Source: Phycisphaeraceae bacterium (GTDB lineage: Bacteria; Planctomycetota; Phycisphaerae; Phycisphaerales; UBA1924). From it: 62,181 nt of DNA. This document shows, one piece after another, positions 17,289 through 25,765 of the stretch; position 1 is the first letter of the stretch, and the number at the start of each line of letters is the position of its first letter. Location of the stretch: contig JAHBXG010000023.1 in assembly GCA_019636565.1 (NCBI GenBank), positions 1 through 62,181 on the forward strand, in the 5' to 3' direction. The translations under genes were made by a program, and so were the position numbers. The notes under the pieces were generated by a model. That model had not been told where the DNA came from. It did not search any database and saw only the letters and a program-made list of their open reading frames with translations.

Positions 17289-20254
17289 GCGGACTCCTGC
17301 GCCACTCCGGTCGTGACCGGCATGACCGTGTCGTCGAACACAATCTTCACCTTGGTGGGCTTGGCCCCGTGCTCATCGAAGATCACCAGTTCGTTCATCG
17401 CCGGGTGCTTCGGGTCGTTGTCCTTCTTCAGCCAGCACGCCGGAATCCAGTAGCGCGATTGCGTCGGGATCTCCTTGCCGCCCTTGATGGCGACAAAGTA
17501 CCGCCCGATGTGCTTGCCGTTGAGGTAGATCTGGCCCTTGGTGAGCCCATCCAGCTCGATAAACATGGGCACCGACGTGTGCGGAGCCTGGAATGCCGCC
17601 TTCCACCAGACCGGCCCTTCCTCGTGCTTGTTTCCCGCTTTGAACATCGCCGCCGTCGGCACATCAAACTTCGCGAAGGCCCACTCGGCCTTCGCCGAGA
17701 TGTTGTTCTCGACCGAATAGAACTCCAAGGTCGCGCCCGCGCCGTCCACCAGACCGGCCACACTGTCTTCGCCGTCGCCCCCGCCGTCGCCCCCGCCCTC
17801 GATCGGGAAGAGCGCGAGCTGAATCGTCACGTTCCCGCGCCCGAGCCGATCCTGCTCGATCAGGTACGTCGCCGGCCCCGCTCCGTCGATCACAGTCACA
17901 GGCTTGTCGTTCACAATCAGGAGCGCCGCGCACGGCAGCCCCTTGTTAACCAGGAGAATCGGAGATGATGACTTCTTTCCAAGGTTCCAACTGATCCGCT
18001 CCGGCAACGTCGAGTCCGAAGACCGCACGTCGTAGATCGGGCTGCTGAAGCGCAGAATGTCGAGCGGCTCGCCGATCTCCACCTTCGGAGCCGCCACCTT
18101 GATGGGCTCGACTTCCAGCAGGTGCGAGACCAGCCCCTTGGGCTCTCCCATGTGGCGTCCGTCGCTGTAGCGTCCGAGCGCTTCGCCCAGCACCACCAGC
18201 GTCTGGTCCGGCTTGTGAAGCGAAACCCCGAGCGTCGCGTGCGCGCCCGGTCCGACGCCCAGCACGCCAACCTCGCGCGAGCGATCAAAGAAGTGCAGCC
18301 GATCACCCGAGGAAGGCGACGCGATTGTCACCTTCTCGGCCTTGGATGGCTTCAACTTCACGCGATACCAGCCGTAACTGGTCGTAGATCCGAGCGACGA
18401 GAGATCGGCCGGGCCGTCCACCGCCGCGAACCGGGCGCTCTCGCCCGAGATGTAGTCATCAAGCGGCGCGCACGTCCAGTTGTGCAGCGCGATCTTGTCC
18501 GGCGCTTTCTCTGCCTTTTTGGTCAGCGAGAGTTTGGCCGTGTCCACCGTGCGCACGTCGCCCTCGCCATCGATACGGGTGATCTGACGCTGACCCTCGA
18601 TCGGCATCGGACGGCCGTCGGTCGTCAGGCCGGCCGTGTTCACGTACACCGCATCGTCGGAGAAGAACGTCGAATCGGCGAGTTCCTCGCTCACCACCAC
18701 CAGGAACATGTTCTCGTGCTCGATCACTTCCGGATTGCGCACGCCCGCCGCCGGCACCTCGACCTCCAGGGGCGAGCCGTTGATCGAGATCGTGCCCCGC
18801 GTGCCGACCGGCCCGAAGACCACCAGCGTGCGCCCCACCGCACCCAGCGCGCAGAGCGTGCAATAGTCAACATTGGCACGCCCGCCGACGCTCGCATTGA
18901 TCAGGCACCAGGCCACCGACTGGTTGGTGAGGTGCACCGGCAGCGCCGTTCCGTCGTGCATCATCAACTCGACCGTCCGCACCTCGCCCTTATCCGCAGG
19001 GCCGGGCGTAAACACAAACGCCACGCCGCCTTGGCTGCCCGAGGCGTGCACCACCGTCGCCGGCGGCTCGTGCGGATCATGCTTGCCCTTCTTGGTGTGC
19101 GCAATCGCCAAGCGCGGCGCGACCATCACCGGGTGGAACGTCGGGTCAAATCCGCTCAGCACCCGCCCGAACCGCGAGGCGAACGTGTTGATCCTGCGGA
19201 GAAACGCGTGGGACTCTCCCGCGGCGCCCGTCTGCGTGAGCGGCGCGTGCGCCGACACGTTGGTCGCACTAAAGACATCCGGCGCGTCCGACAGGCGTCC
19301 GCCCGTGATGCCCCAGTTCGTACCGGCATGGAACGGTGACAGGTTGTACTGGCCCGCGCCCGCCAGAATCTCGGCAATCTGGCGCTGCAAGAGCCACGCC
19401 GGCCGCGCCGACGAGGGCGCCGCGCCCCACGCGTCGCGGGGTGCGGTATCGAAATCCACCACAAATCGGGGCTGGAGCGAGCGAACCATCGCGAACTGGC
19501 GCATCGCGCTCAGCATCTCGTCGCCACCGGTCCATCCGTCGATTTCGCCCTCGACGCCCGACCAGAGGTTGTTGCTGTTCACGATCGGGACATCGAAGCC
19601 GGATTCACGGAAATACCGGAGCAACTCGCCCAGGTAGTGGTCGGCGATGATCTGGTCGCCGCAGGTCCAACCCGCTTCGTTGTGGATCATCACCAGCGGC
19701 CCGCCCTTGGCGGTCGCCGTCACCTGCAAGCCGCGGATCTGATTCGAAACAGCGTTGATGAATCGCGACGCCGCTTCCAGAAAGGGCTGGCTCGGGGCGC
19801 GCAGACGCATCACCTTCGCCTTGATCGCCCGCGTCTCGGCGTTGTCGTCGCCGTCGGGCTTAGTGGGCAGTTTGCCCTCCGCCACCTTGGCTTCGGCAGC
19901 CTTGGCTTCCGCGCTCTTGTTTGCAACAAGCCAGACCGGCATCCCGCCCATGTCAAAGCCGTTGGCGACGTGCGGGCCCATCCGCACCGTGCAATACATC
20001 CCGGCCTTGCCGACCAGATCGACAAAGTGCTTCAGGTCGTTGTCGCCCTTGAAATCAAAGTGCCCCGGACGCGGTTCGTGCTTTGACCACACAATGCTGG
20101 TGTCGATCGTGTTCAGGCCGGCCAACTTTGCCGCATGGATCCGATCCGCCCAGTATTCCCGCGGCACGCGCGTGTACTGAACCGTCCCGGAAACCAGCCA
20201 GATGCGCTTGCCGTCGATGAGTAGACTGCGCCCGTCGTAGGTGATCGAAGCCAT
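17285..20254 (-). CDS. GH35 beta-galactosidase-like protein with altered active site
   Basis: Large GH35-type protein, 989 residues, with no obvious signal peptide. The TIM barrel begins with LVSGTVQYTRVPREYWADRI, NTIDTSIVW and HEPRPGHFDF. The acid/base position is kept (Glu193 in HNEAG). The block that is normally TEFW...GWF..WG reads VVDFDTAPRDAWG, putting Asp267 where the nucleophile Glu should be. The usual AEW near GGFPVWL reads NGFDMGG. C-terminal jelly-roll domains with YLNGKHIGRYF and SRYWIPACWL match the family. ATG 20254 follows GGAAGG. It may be inactive, have altered specificity, or bind carbohydrate. It overlaps the HD gene. Confidence 0.85.
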   Translation of the reverse strand: MASITYDGRSLLIDGKRIWLVSGTVQYTRVPREYWADRIHAAKLAGLNTIDTSIVWSKHEPRPGHFDFKGDNDLKHFVDLVGKAGMYCTVRMGPHVANGFDMGGMPVWLVANKSAEAKAAEAKVAEGKLPTKPDGDDNAETRAIKAKVMRLRAPSQPFLEAASRFINAVSNQIRGLQVTATAKGGPLVMIHNEAGWTCGDQIIADHYLGELLRYFRESGFDVPIVNSNNLWSGVEGEIDGWTGGDEMLSAMRQFAMVRSLQPRFVVDFDTAPRDAWGAAPSSARPAWLLQRQIAEILAGAGQYNLSPFHAGTNWGITGGRLSDAPDVFSATNVSAHAPLTQTGAAGESHAFLRRINTFASRFGRVLSGFDPTFHPVMVAPRLAIAHTKKGKHDPHEPPATVVHASGSQGGVAFVFTPGPADKGEVRTVELMMHDGTALPVHLTNQSVAWCLINASVGGRANVDYCTLCALGAVGRTLVVFGPVGTRGTISINGSPLEVEVPAAGVRNPEVIEHENMFLVVVSEELADSTFFSDDAVYVNTAGLTTDGRPMPIEGQRQITRIDGEGDVRTVDTAKLSLTKKAEKAPDKIALHNWTCAPLDDYISGESARFAAVDGPADLSSLGSTTSYGWYRVKLKPSKAEKVTIASPSSGDRLHFFDRSREVGVLGVGPGAHATLGVSLHKPDQTLVVLGEALGRYSDGRHMGEPKGLVSHLLEVEPIKVAAPKVEIGEPLDILRFSSPIYDVRSSDSTLPERISWNLGKKSSSPILLVNKGLPCAALLIVNDKPVTVIDGAGPATYLIEQDRLGRGNVTIQLALFPIEGGGDGGGDGEDSVAGLVDGAGATLEFYSVENNISAKAEWAFAKFDVPTAAMFKAGNKHEEGPVWWKAAFQAPHTSVPMFIELDGLTKGQIYLNGKHIGRYFVAIKGGKEIPTQSRYWIPACWLKKDNDPKHPAMNELVIFDEHGAKPTKVKIVFDDTVMPVTTGVAQESA

Positions 20255-20658
20255 CAGGGCCCTTCCCCGGATTGCCCGGAGCGAAGACCAGCCGCGAAGC
20301 ACATAACGCAGCGCACAACGCTGCGAAGCCCGCGGCACAAGTTTGAGCGTCCAAGCTCACAGGCCTCGACGGCCGACAGTCCTCAAGCGCCCCGAAGAGC
20401 GCCCGCAACTGCCCGCAACGTTCACCGCCTGCTTGCTGCAAGTTCTTTGCAGACAAACGTTTGGGAACGGTGACGACCCGGAGGCCACGGAGAGGTCCAC
20501 CCTCACATCCGTCCAAATCCCTAACGAGATGGGTCGTCCAATCGACGATGGCAGACTGTATGCGCGCCGACTTGGTTTGCAACATTGGCCCGCTTCCCGA
20601 GGTACACTTCACCTCCGCCATACCCCGTGAGATCCTATCAGAGTCCGAATAACCGCGC
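20255..20658. other. 404-base divergent intergenic region
   Basis: Lies between the minus-strand GH35 start and the plus-strand TolC-like start and should hold promoters for both. Open frames cross it on both strands (for example 20343-20630 plus), but they lack ribosome sites and recognisable products. I see no clear promoter, repeat or RNA gene. Confidence 0.4.
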
Positions 20659-22524
20659 GTGATTTGCACCACAATTCCATCTTCCGCCAGACACGCACCC
20701 CTGCGGGCGGGCACAAAAATCTGGATTCTGGTCGGGTGCCTTGCTTCGGCGGGCGGCTGCAACAACGGGATGGACGCGATCGACCGGCGCATCGACGCGA
20801 TGCTCCAAAACCGCTCCTCTCAACTTCGCTCCAACAAGGTCCCCGAGAACGACTATGCCTCGGAGGCGGCCCAGACCGCCGATCGCAAGATCCGCGATCA
20901 CTCACTTTCGACGGATCCAAAGACCAACAACCCGGTCGCGGACGAACTCACTTACAAGCCCGGAGAGGAAGCCCGCAACGTCTCGGAGCGGCTCAACGAG
21001 TACGCCGCGGACGCGTACGGCACGGATACGGAAGGCGCCGGCCTGAAGGACGCGCGAGAACTCGATCTGGGCCAGTCGTGGCGTATCGCTCAGAAAAGTT
21101 CGAGAGAGTTCCTGACCGCCGAAGAAGACTACCTGCTGGCGGTCATCTCTTTGCTGGCGGAACAGCACCGCTGGGAGCCGCGCTTCTTCAACGACACAAC
21201 GCTCGGCACGACCAACGGCTGGACCGATGGCACCCCGGCAACGGCGCTCAACGCGATCAACACACTTCGGGTTCAGAAGAAACTTCCCTATGGCGGCCAG
21301 GCCGAAGCCGCGTGGGTGGCCAATATGAGCCAGCAGTTGGTGGGCACGGTCTCCCGAGGCTATGTGCAGGCATCTGCGCTGCAACTCTCGGCAAGCGTGC
21401 CCCTGCTTCGGGGCGCGGGCGAGGTGGCGCGCGAGCCGCTCATTCAGGCCGAACGCGATGTCATCTATCGCGCCAGGACGTTCGAGCGATTCCGCCGACA
21501 ACTGCTCGTCAGCATCGCGGGCGACTACTTCCAACTGGTGCAGATCCAATCGCAGATCGCCAACCAGATGCGGTCGCTTGACAGCCTCCGCACGTTTCAG
21601 CGGGCCACTCAGGCACGCGTGGACGCCGGACGCATCCGCGCGTTCGAAGTGAATATCGCGGCCAACGACGTGCTCAACGCCGAGGCGGCGCTCGCCAATC
21701 TCCGCGAGCAGTACATCCTTCAACTCGACCGCTTCAAAGTTCGGCTCGGGCTCGAGGTTTCCGAGCGCGTGGTCATCCGGCCACTGGCGCTCGAGATCCC
21801 CATGCCCGATTCCACGCTGGACGACGCCACCCGTTCCGCGCTCGAGTTCCGCCTCGACCTTCAGAACACCCGCGATCGCGTGGACGATGCGCGCCGTGCC
21901 GTCGCCAATGCGCAGAACGACACGCTTCCGTCGCTCAATGTGGGCGGAAGCGCGATCGTCATCACCGACCCGCGAACCGAAATCGGAGGCGTCAATTTCA
22001 GCCCGCAGGACGCGACCATCACCGGCAACGCCACGCTCTCTCTCCCGCTGGACAACCAGATCGAGCGCCTCAACGTCCGCTCCGCCACCATCGCGCTCCA
22101 GCAGCGTCAGCGAGGGCTTGAGCAGGCACGCGACAATGTTGTGGTCGGCGTGCGGAGCGCGCTCCGCAACATCGATCTTGCCGCCTTTCGTCTGAAACTC
22201 GCCGAGCAGCAGGTGCAGATCAACAAGCGCCGGCTGGAAGAGCAGTTGCTCAAGATCGACGAGGTCGATGCCAAACAGGTCGTCGATTCGCAGAACGCCC
22301 TGCTCGACGCCGAGAACCGGCGCGACCAGGCCAAGACCGATCTCCGAAACGCGATTCTTAATTACCTGCTCGAGTCCGACCAGCTCCGCGTCGCGCCCGA
22401 CGGCACGTTCCAGCCCTTGCCCGGCATGGACATGACGGCGATCCAATCCGCCCCCGGCGCCGGAGATCCGCCCCCGATGGGCAACTCCGGACAGGCCGAT
22501 ACCGCAGTGAAAGACGGGCAGTAG
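20659..22524 (+). CDS. TolC-like outer-membrane efflux protein
   Basis: A 621-residue exported protein of the outer-membrane efflux family, which forms trimeric channels for type I secretion or RND efflux. Two long helical regions with repeated coiled-coil segments are visible (about 290-420 and 470-570), including RARTFERFRRQLLVSIAGDY, the FEVNIAANDVLNAEAALANLR block and its C-terminal counterpart. An N-terminal hydrophobic segment ends in SAGGC (Cys34), a weak lipobox. The GTG at 20659 has a poor ribosome site, and the start could lie elsewhere near the hydrophobic segment. No membrane-fusion or pump subunit is adjacent, so the partner must be encoded elsewhere. Confidence 0.85.
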   Translation: MICTTIPSSARHAPLRAGTKIWILVGCLASAGGCNNGMDAIDRRIDAMLQNRSSQLRSNKVPENDYASEAAQTADRKIRDHSLSTDPKTNNPVADELTYKPGEEARNVSERLNEYAADAYGTDTEGAGLKDARELDLGQSWRIAQKSSREFLTAEEDYLLAVISLLAEQHRWEPRFFNDTTLGTTNGWTDGTPATALNAINTLRVQKKLPYGGQAEAAWVANMSQQLVGTVSRGYVQASALQLSASVPLLRGAGEVAREPLIQAERDVIYRARTFERFRRQLLVSIAGDYFQLVQIQSQIANQMRSLDSLRTFQRATQARVDAGRIRAFEVNIAANDVLNAEAALANLREQYILQLDRFKVRLGLEVSERVVIRPLALEIPMPDSTLDDATRSALEFRLDLQNTRDRVDDARRAVANAQNDTLPSLNVGGSAIVITDPRTEIGGVNFSPQDATITGNATLSLPLDNQIERLNVRSATIALQQRQRGLEQARDNVVVGVRSALRNIDLAAFRLKLAEQQVQINKRRLEEQLLKIDEVDAKQVVDSQNALLDAENRRDQAKTDLRNAILNYLLESDQLRVAPDGTFQPLPGMDMTAIQSAPGAGDPPPMGNSGQADTAVKDGQ

Positions 22525-22527
22525 CCC

Positions 22528-23367
22528 TCAGCCCGGGCGGATCCCTTCCGCCAACGCCATCGCAAACCACACCGCGGCATCGGGACGCGTCGCGAATGCG
22601 CGCAGTTCCTCAATACAGGAGTTCAATTCGGTCGCCGTGGTCAGACGTTCACTGATCATCCGCTCGCCCGCGCCGCGCAGAATTTCCATCATGTTCACCA
22701 CGGTTGGCCCGAACATCGGTTCGCCGCTGCAGGCCCCGAACCACACCCAGGTATTCCGCGCCGGCTTCGCGCCGGCCTCGTGAAGCAGTTGCACCAATCG
22801 GCGTCCCACCATCGGGTCGTTGCCGACCCGGTCGTACAACGCCATATAGGCTCGCCAAACCTCCCGCAGCCCCGCCGGTTCGGGGTGAAGCCTCAGGATC
22901 TCGTGGTCGTCGTCGCAGAGCACGATCCTGCCGCCAGGGCGCACCGCCCGCACCATCCGTTCCACCACGCCCAGCGGATGCGGCACGTGTTCCAGCAAGA
23001 ACCGCGTAAAGGCAAGATCAAAGCTCCCGCACTCATCATCGCGCAGCGACAGGCGGAGCGCATCGCCAGCGCGAAACTCAACCTGCGTTTCCTCCAGTCC
23101 GGCCGCGTGCCGGGCCGCTTGCGCTCTGGCTATCTGCTCTCGACTGCGCTCGATTCCCAAGACACGCCCGCCGGCGCCCGCGGCCTTCGCCATCGCGATC
23201 GACATCTGCCCCAGACCCGACCCCACATCGAGAATGCGTTCGCCGGGTCTGACTCGCACTTCCGCCAGCGTCCGGGCGTTCAGAATCTCATTCATGAGCG
23301 TCAAACGCTCCTGCTCGGAGCGGTGCGTGCCGTGAACGTATTCGCCACCGGATCGGGTTTCGGCCAT
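22528..23367 (-). CDS. Class I SAM-dependent methyltransferase
   Basis: Cytoplasmic methyltransferase of 279 residues with Rossmann motifs in order: motif I ILDVGSGLGQMS, the acidic loop VLGIERS, motif II-like VEFRAGDALRL, FDLAFTRFLLEHVPHP, and GGRIVLCDDD. The layout resembles UbiE/MenG-type and related small-molecule methyltransferases, but nothing fixes the substrate. The C-terminal third is helical and specific to this protein. ATG 23367 starts the only sensible frame. It converges on the TolC-like gene with a three-base gap. The bactofilin gene upstream on the same strand ends 47 bases away, so co-transcription is possible. Confidence 0.8.
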   Translation of the reverse strand: MAETRSGGEYVHGTHRSEQERLTLMNEILNARTLAEVRVRPGERILDVGSGLGQMSIAMAKAAGAGGRVLGIERSREQIARAQAARHAAGLEETQVEFRAGDALRLSLRDDECGSFDLAFTRFLLEHVPHPLGVVERMVRAVRPGGRIVLCDDDHEILRLHPEPAGLREVWRAYMALYDRVGNDPMVGRRLVQLLHEAGAKPARNTWVWFGACSGEPMFGPTVVNMMEILRGAGERMISERLTTATELNSCIEELRAFATRPDAAVWFAMALAEGIRPG

Positions 23368-23414
23368 GCACGAGGCTACGGCTCTTGATCACTCTATGGC
23401 TTGCACGAGTTTGA

Positions 23415-23966
23415 TCAGATTGCTGCGCCGGCCCACGTCGGTGGCTCGGCGGGAGGCATCTCGGCCGGGTCCATTGGCGAATCGATCTGCTCGGGCTTCA
23501 CCTCCGCAACAACGACGGGCGGACTCTCGTCTTCGCGATCCTGCAATTCGCCGTGCGGATCGATGCAGAAAAAGCCGCCGTCGATGCGCGCCCCATCTTC
23601 CACGATCAGAATCTTCGCGGTGCAATCGCCCCGCCAGCGGGCGGTCTCCCCGATCACCACATGACCATGCGTGACAACATCGGCTTTGAGTTCTCCCAGC
23701 ACTTCGACCGCGTCGCCCGCCCGGACACCGGGGGCCCACACGCGCCCTTTGCGCTTGATGAACAGAATGCCGGTCGTCTCCACGCGACCGCCCGAGCGAT
23801 CACTATCGACGACCACATCGCGCACGGTCTGGCGCTTGTAGCAGGTCGGGCATGTCGCCGACTCGGCCTTCTGCGCAACGTTCATCGGCACGCGGCAATG
23901 GACGCACAGCACCCCGCGCGTCGATCCGGCCCCTGAGGTTCCGGCTCCTGCCCGATTCGAGATCAT
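23415..23966 (-). CDS. Bactofilin with N-terminal zinc ribbon
   Basis: A 183-residue cytoskeletal protein. Residues about 20-45 hold two Cys pairs, CVHC (21, 24) and CPTC (39, 42), a likely zinc ribbon. A bactofilin-like beta-helix core follows (about 75-140), with VEVLGELKADVVTHGHVVIG and CTAKILIVEDGARIDGG repeats, and a disordered Glu/Pro-rich tail. Bactofilins polymerise without nucleotides and help organise cell shape and envelope growth. ATG 23966 is chosen because AGAGG lies 11 bases upstream; the in-frame GTG four codons earlier overlaps that site. A second bactofilin gene lies 137 bases upstream in the same direction. Confidence 0.85.
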   Translation of the reverse strand: MISNRAGAGTSGAGSTRGVLCVHCRVPMNVAQKAESATCPTCYKRQTVRDVVVDSDRSGGRVETTGILFIKRKGRVWAPGVRAGDAVEVLGELKADVVTHGHVVIGETARWRGDCTAKILIVEDGARIDGGFFCIDPHGELQDREDESPPVVVAEVKPEQIDSPMDPAEMPPAEPPTWAGAAI

Positions 23967-24103
23967 GGCGCACGACACCTCTCACGCCGCTCCCGCTCCG
24001 CGAGAACGCCGATTCGTTGGCCGACGCACGGGCTCCGCCGCGGCCGACTCGGGTTGTCGTGTCTCCCGGAGGATTCCATCCCCGGGCGCTTCGCCGACCT
24101 GTA

Positions 24104-24565
24104 CTACTCCGCACGCGTGCCGGCAAGCCACGACGCGCCGTTATTCGCATTCGGCGTGCCATTCGCTGCCGCGGCCCGGCTTGCCCGGCTCGATTTCAGC
24201 TCGAGTTCGGTGCTGAGTTCATCGGAGAGCTTCACCGCGTCCGGACCGACTTTGCAGTGGCCGACGAAACTGGCTCCCTCGCCAACGCTCAGGCTTGCCG
24301 CGATGATGTCGCCCTTTACCTTGGCCTTGGGCGTCAACTGGACGCGATCGCGGGCGATGATGTCGCCTTCGATCGGGCCGTCCACGATCACCGTGCCGGC
24401 TTCGACCGTGGCGCGGCAATTCGCCGTCTCGCCGATGATCACTTCGCCCTTCGCGGTGATTTTGCCCTCAAAGCCGCCCAGAATCTTGGCCGAGTTCTCG
24501 AACGAGAGCTCGCCCTTGATCTTTGCGTCCTTGCCGATAATCGTGATTTGACCTTCTTCTGCCAT
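24104..24565 (-). CDS. Bactofilin
   Basis: A compact 153-residue bactofilin. It starts MAEEGQITIIGKDAKIKGEL and continues with the parallel beta-helix repeats of the family (GGFEGKITAKGEVIIGETA, GTVIVDGPIEGDIIARDRV and IIAASLSVGEGASFVGHCK), then a short disordered tail. There is no zinc ribbon, unlike its downstream partner. ATG 24565 is preferred over upstream starts in the same open frame because the family domain begins there and GGAG lies nine bases before it. The two tandem genes probably form one transcription unit, giving filaments of mixed composition (inference). Confidence 0.9.
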   Translation of the reverse strand: MAEEGQITIIGKDAKIKGELSFENSAKILGGFEGKITAKGEVIIGETANCRATVEAGTVIVDGPIEGDIIARDRVQLTPKAKVKGDIIAASLSVGEGASFVGHCKVGPDAVKLSDELSTELELKSSRASRAAAANGTPNANNGASWLAGTRAE

Positions 24566-24829
24566 GGGTCGTGCTCCGCCGTCCCGGTTTTGAGCCGTTG
24601 ACCGCCCGTCTTCCCCGAACCGTCGGGGTGCCCGGACCGTCTGGATACTGTCACCGCGGCCTGCCGCGTTCCCGAAATATCGGCCGCTTCTGCCCGAGTT
24701 CAACAGAATTGCGCGATCCTTGCGCAGGCCCCGCCCGCTTCAAATATCTCGATACTGTTTCCAGCCGACATCCAACCAACGACCCATCCCCCCACAGATT
24801 CCCGTTCTGCACCCCGGAGCATCCAAACC

Positions 24830-25765
24830 ATGCCCTTCTACCCCGCCCTTCTCGCACTGTGCATGCTCGCCGAGCCGACCGTTCCGGCCTCGTCCCCCCA
24901 GAGCTCCCCGCCTGCGCCTGCGGCCGCCCCGACAACCACCCCAGCGGCCCAATCCGAGGCGATCGACCTTCGCCCGGTGTACAAGGCCGGGGACACCATC
25001 AAGATCCGGTGGACTACCGACAACGTGGACGTTCGCGAAGGGGAAAAGATTGCCGAAAAGCAGAAGCGCAGCACCAGCCACTGCCAGATCACCTTTACGG
25101 TCAAGATCGAGGAGGTATTCCCGGATCGGGTTTATCGCTGCTCCGCGATCGTGGACCGCGTCGTCATAGAGGCCCCCACGATGGGCGGGATCGAGCGATT
25201 TGACAGCGCCGATCCAAAAACCGCCGAGTCGGTTTTTTCCAGCCCGGCCCGCATCCTCACGGCGAAGCCGCTGGAGTTCGCCATTTCCGGGCAGAACAAC
25301 GATTTCTTCCGAAAGGAGCACCCGCGCCTTCGGACCTGGTACGCCGATGGAGTCAACCTTCTCGACAACACGTTCGGAGACCAGGCGTTTCCGGCGCGGT
25401 TCGGCGTGCTCTTTGGATGGCGGGCCGACTCGGCGAGCGTCGGACAGGAATGGAAAGACACCCTGCCGATCAGAATCAATACCGGTTACCCGATCGTCAC
25501 CGAGCGGACCTTCACGCTACTCGACAACGACGGCGTCACGATGAACATTGGCATCAAAGGAAAGGGAGTTGCGGCCCCGGATTCGGCGTCGCGAGGGCAG
25601 GTCTTCAAGGAAAGCACCTACGACGCAAAGTACCGCGTCAATACGGCGTCTGCCAAGATCCGCGAGGGACAGATTACCCACTCCTACTCCGCCGACTACT
25701 CCTGGCAGGGAGCCCCGGCCACGGTCACCTCAACGGTCCAGGAGACGATCGAACGGCTGGAATAA
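24830..25765 (+). CDS. Secreted protein of unknown function
   Basis: A 311-residue protein with a short hydrophobic N-terminus (FYPALLALCMLAEPTV) that could be a signal peptide, then a Pro/Ala/Ser linker (about 18-42), then a beta-rich domain beginning LRPVYKAGDTIKIRWTT. The KAGD opening and alternating strands recall DUF6263-type lipid-binding-like domains, but this is a weak impression. ATG 24830 has GGAG about 11 bases upstream. It is divergent from the bactofilin genes, and its last 41 bases overlap the convergent GT87 gene. Confidence 0.6.
   Translation: MPFYPALLALCMLAEPTVPASSPQSSPPAPAAAPTTTPAAQSEAIDLRPVYKAGDTIKIRWTTDNVDVREGEKIAEKQKRSTSHCQITFTVKIEEVFPDRVYRCSAIVDRVVIEAPTMGGIERFDSADPKTAESVFSSPARILTAKPLEFAISGQNNDFFRKEHPRLRTWYADGVNLLDNTFGDQAFPARFGVLFGWRADSASVGQEWKDTLPIRINTGYPIVTERTFTLLDNDGVTMNIGIKGKGVAAPDSASRGQVFKESTYDAKYRVNTASAKIREGQITHSYSADYSWQGAPATVTSTVQETIERLE

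Noticed and set aside
20343..20630. 95-residue plus-strand frame in the GH35/TolC gap
   Set aside because: No ribosome site, arginine- and proline-rich composition, and no recognisable motif; treated as non-coding.
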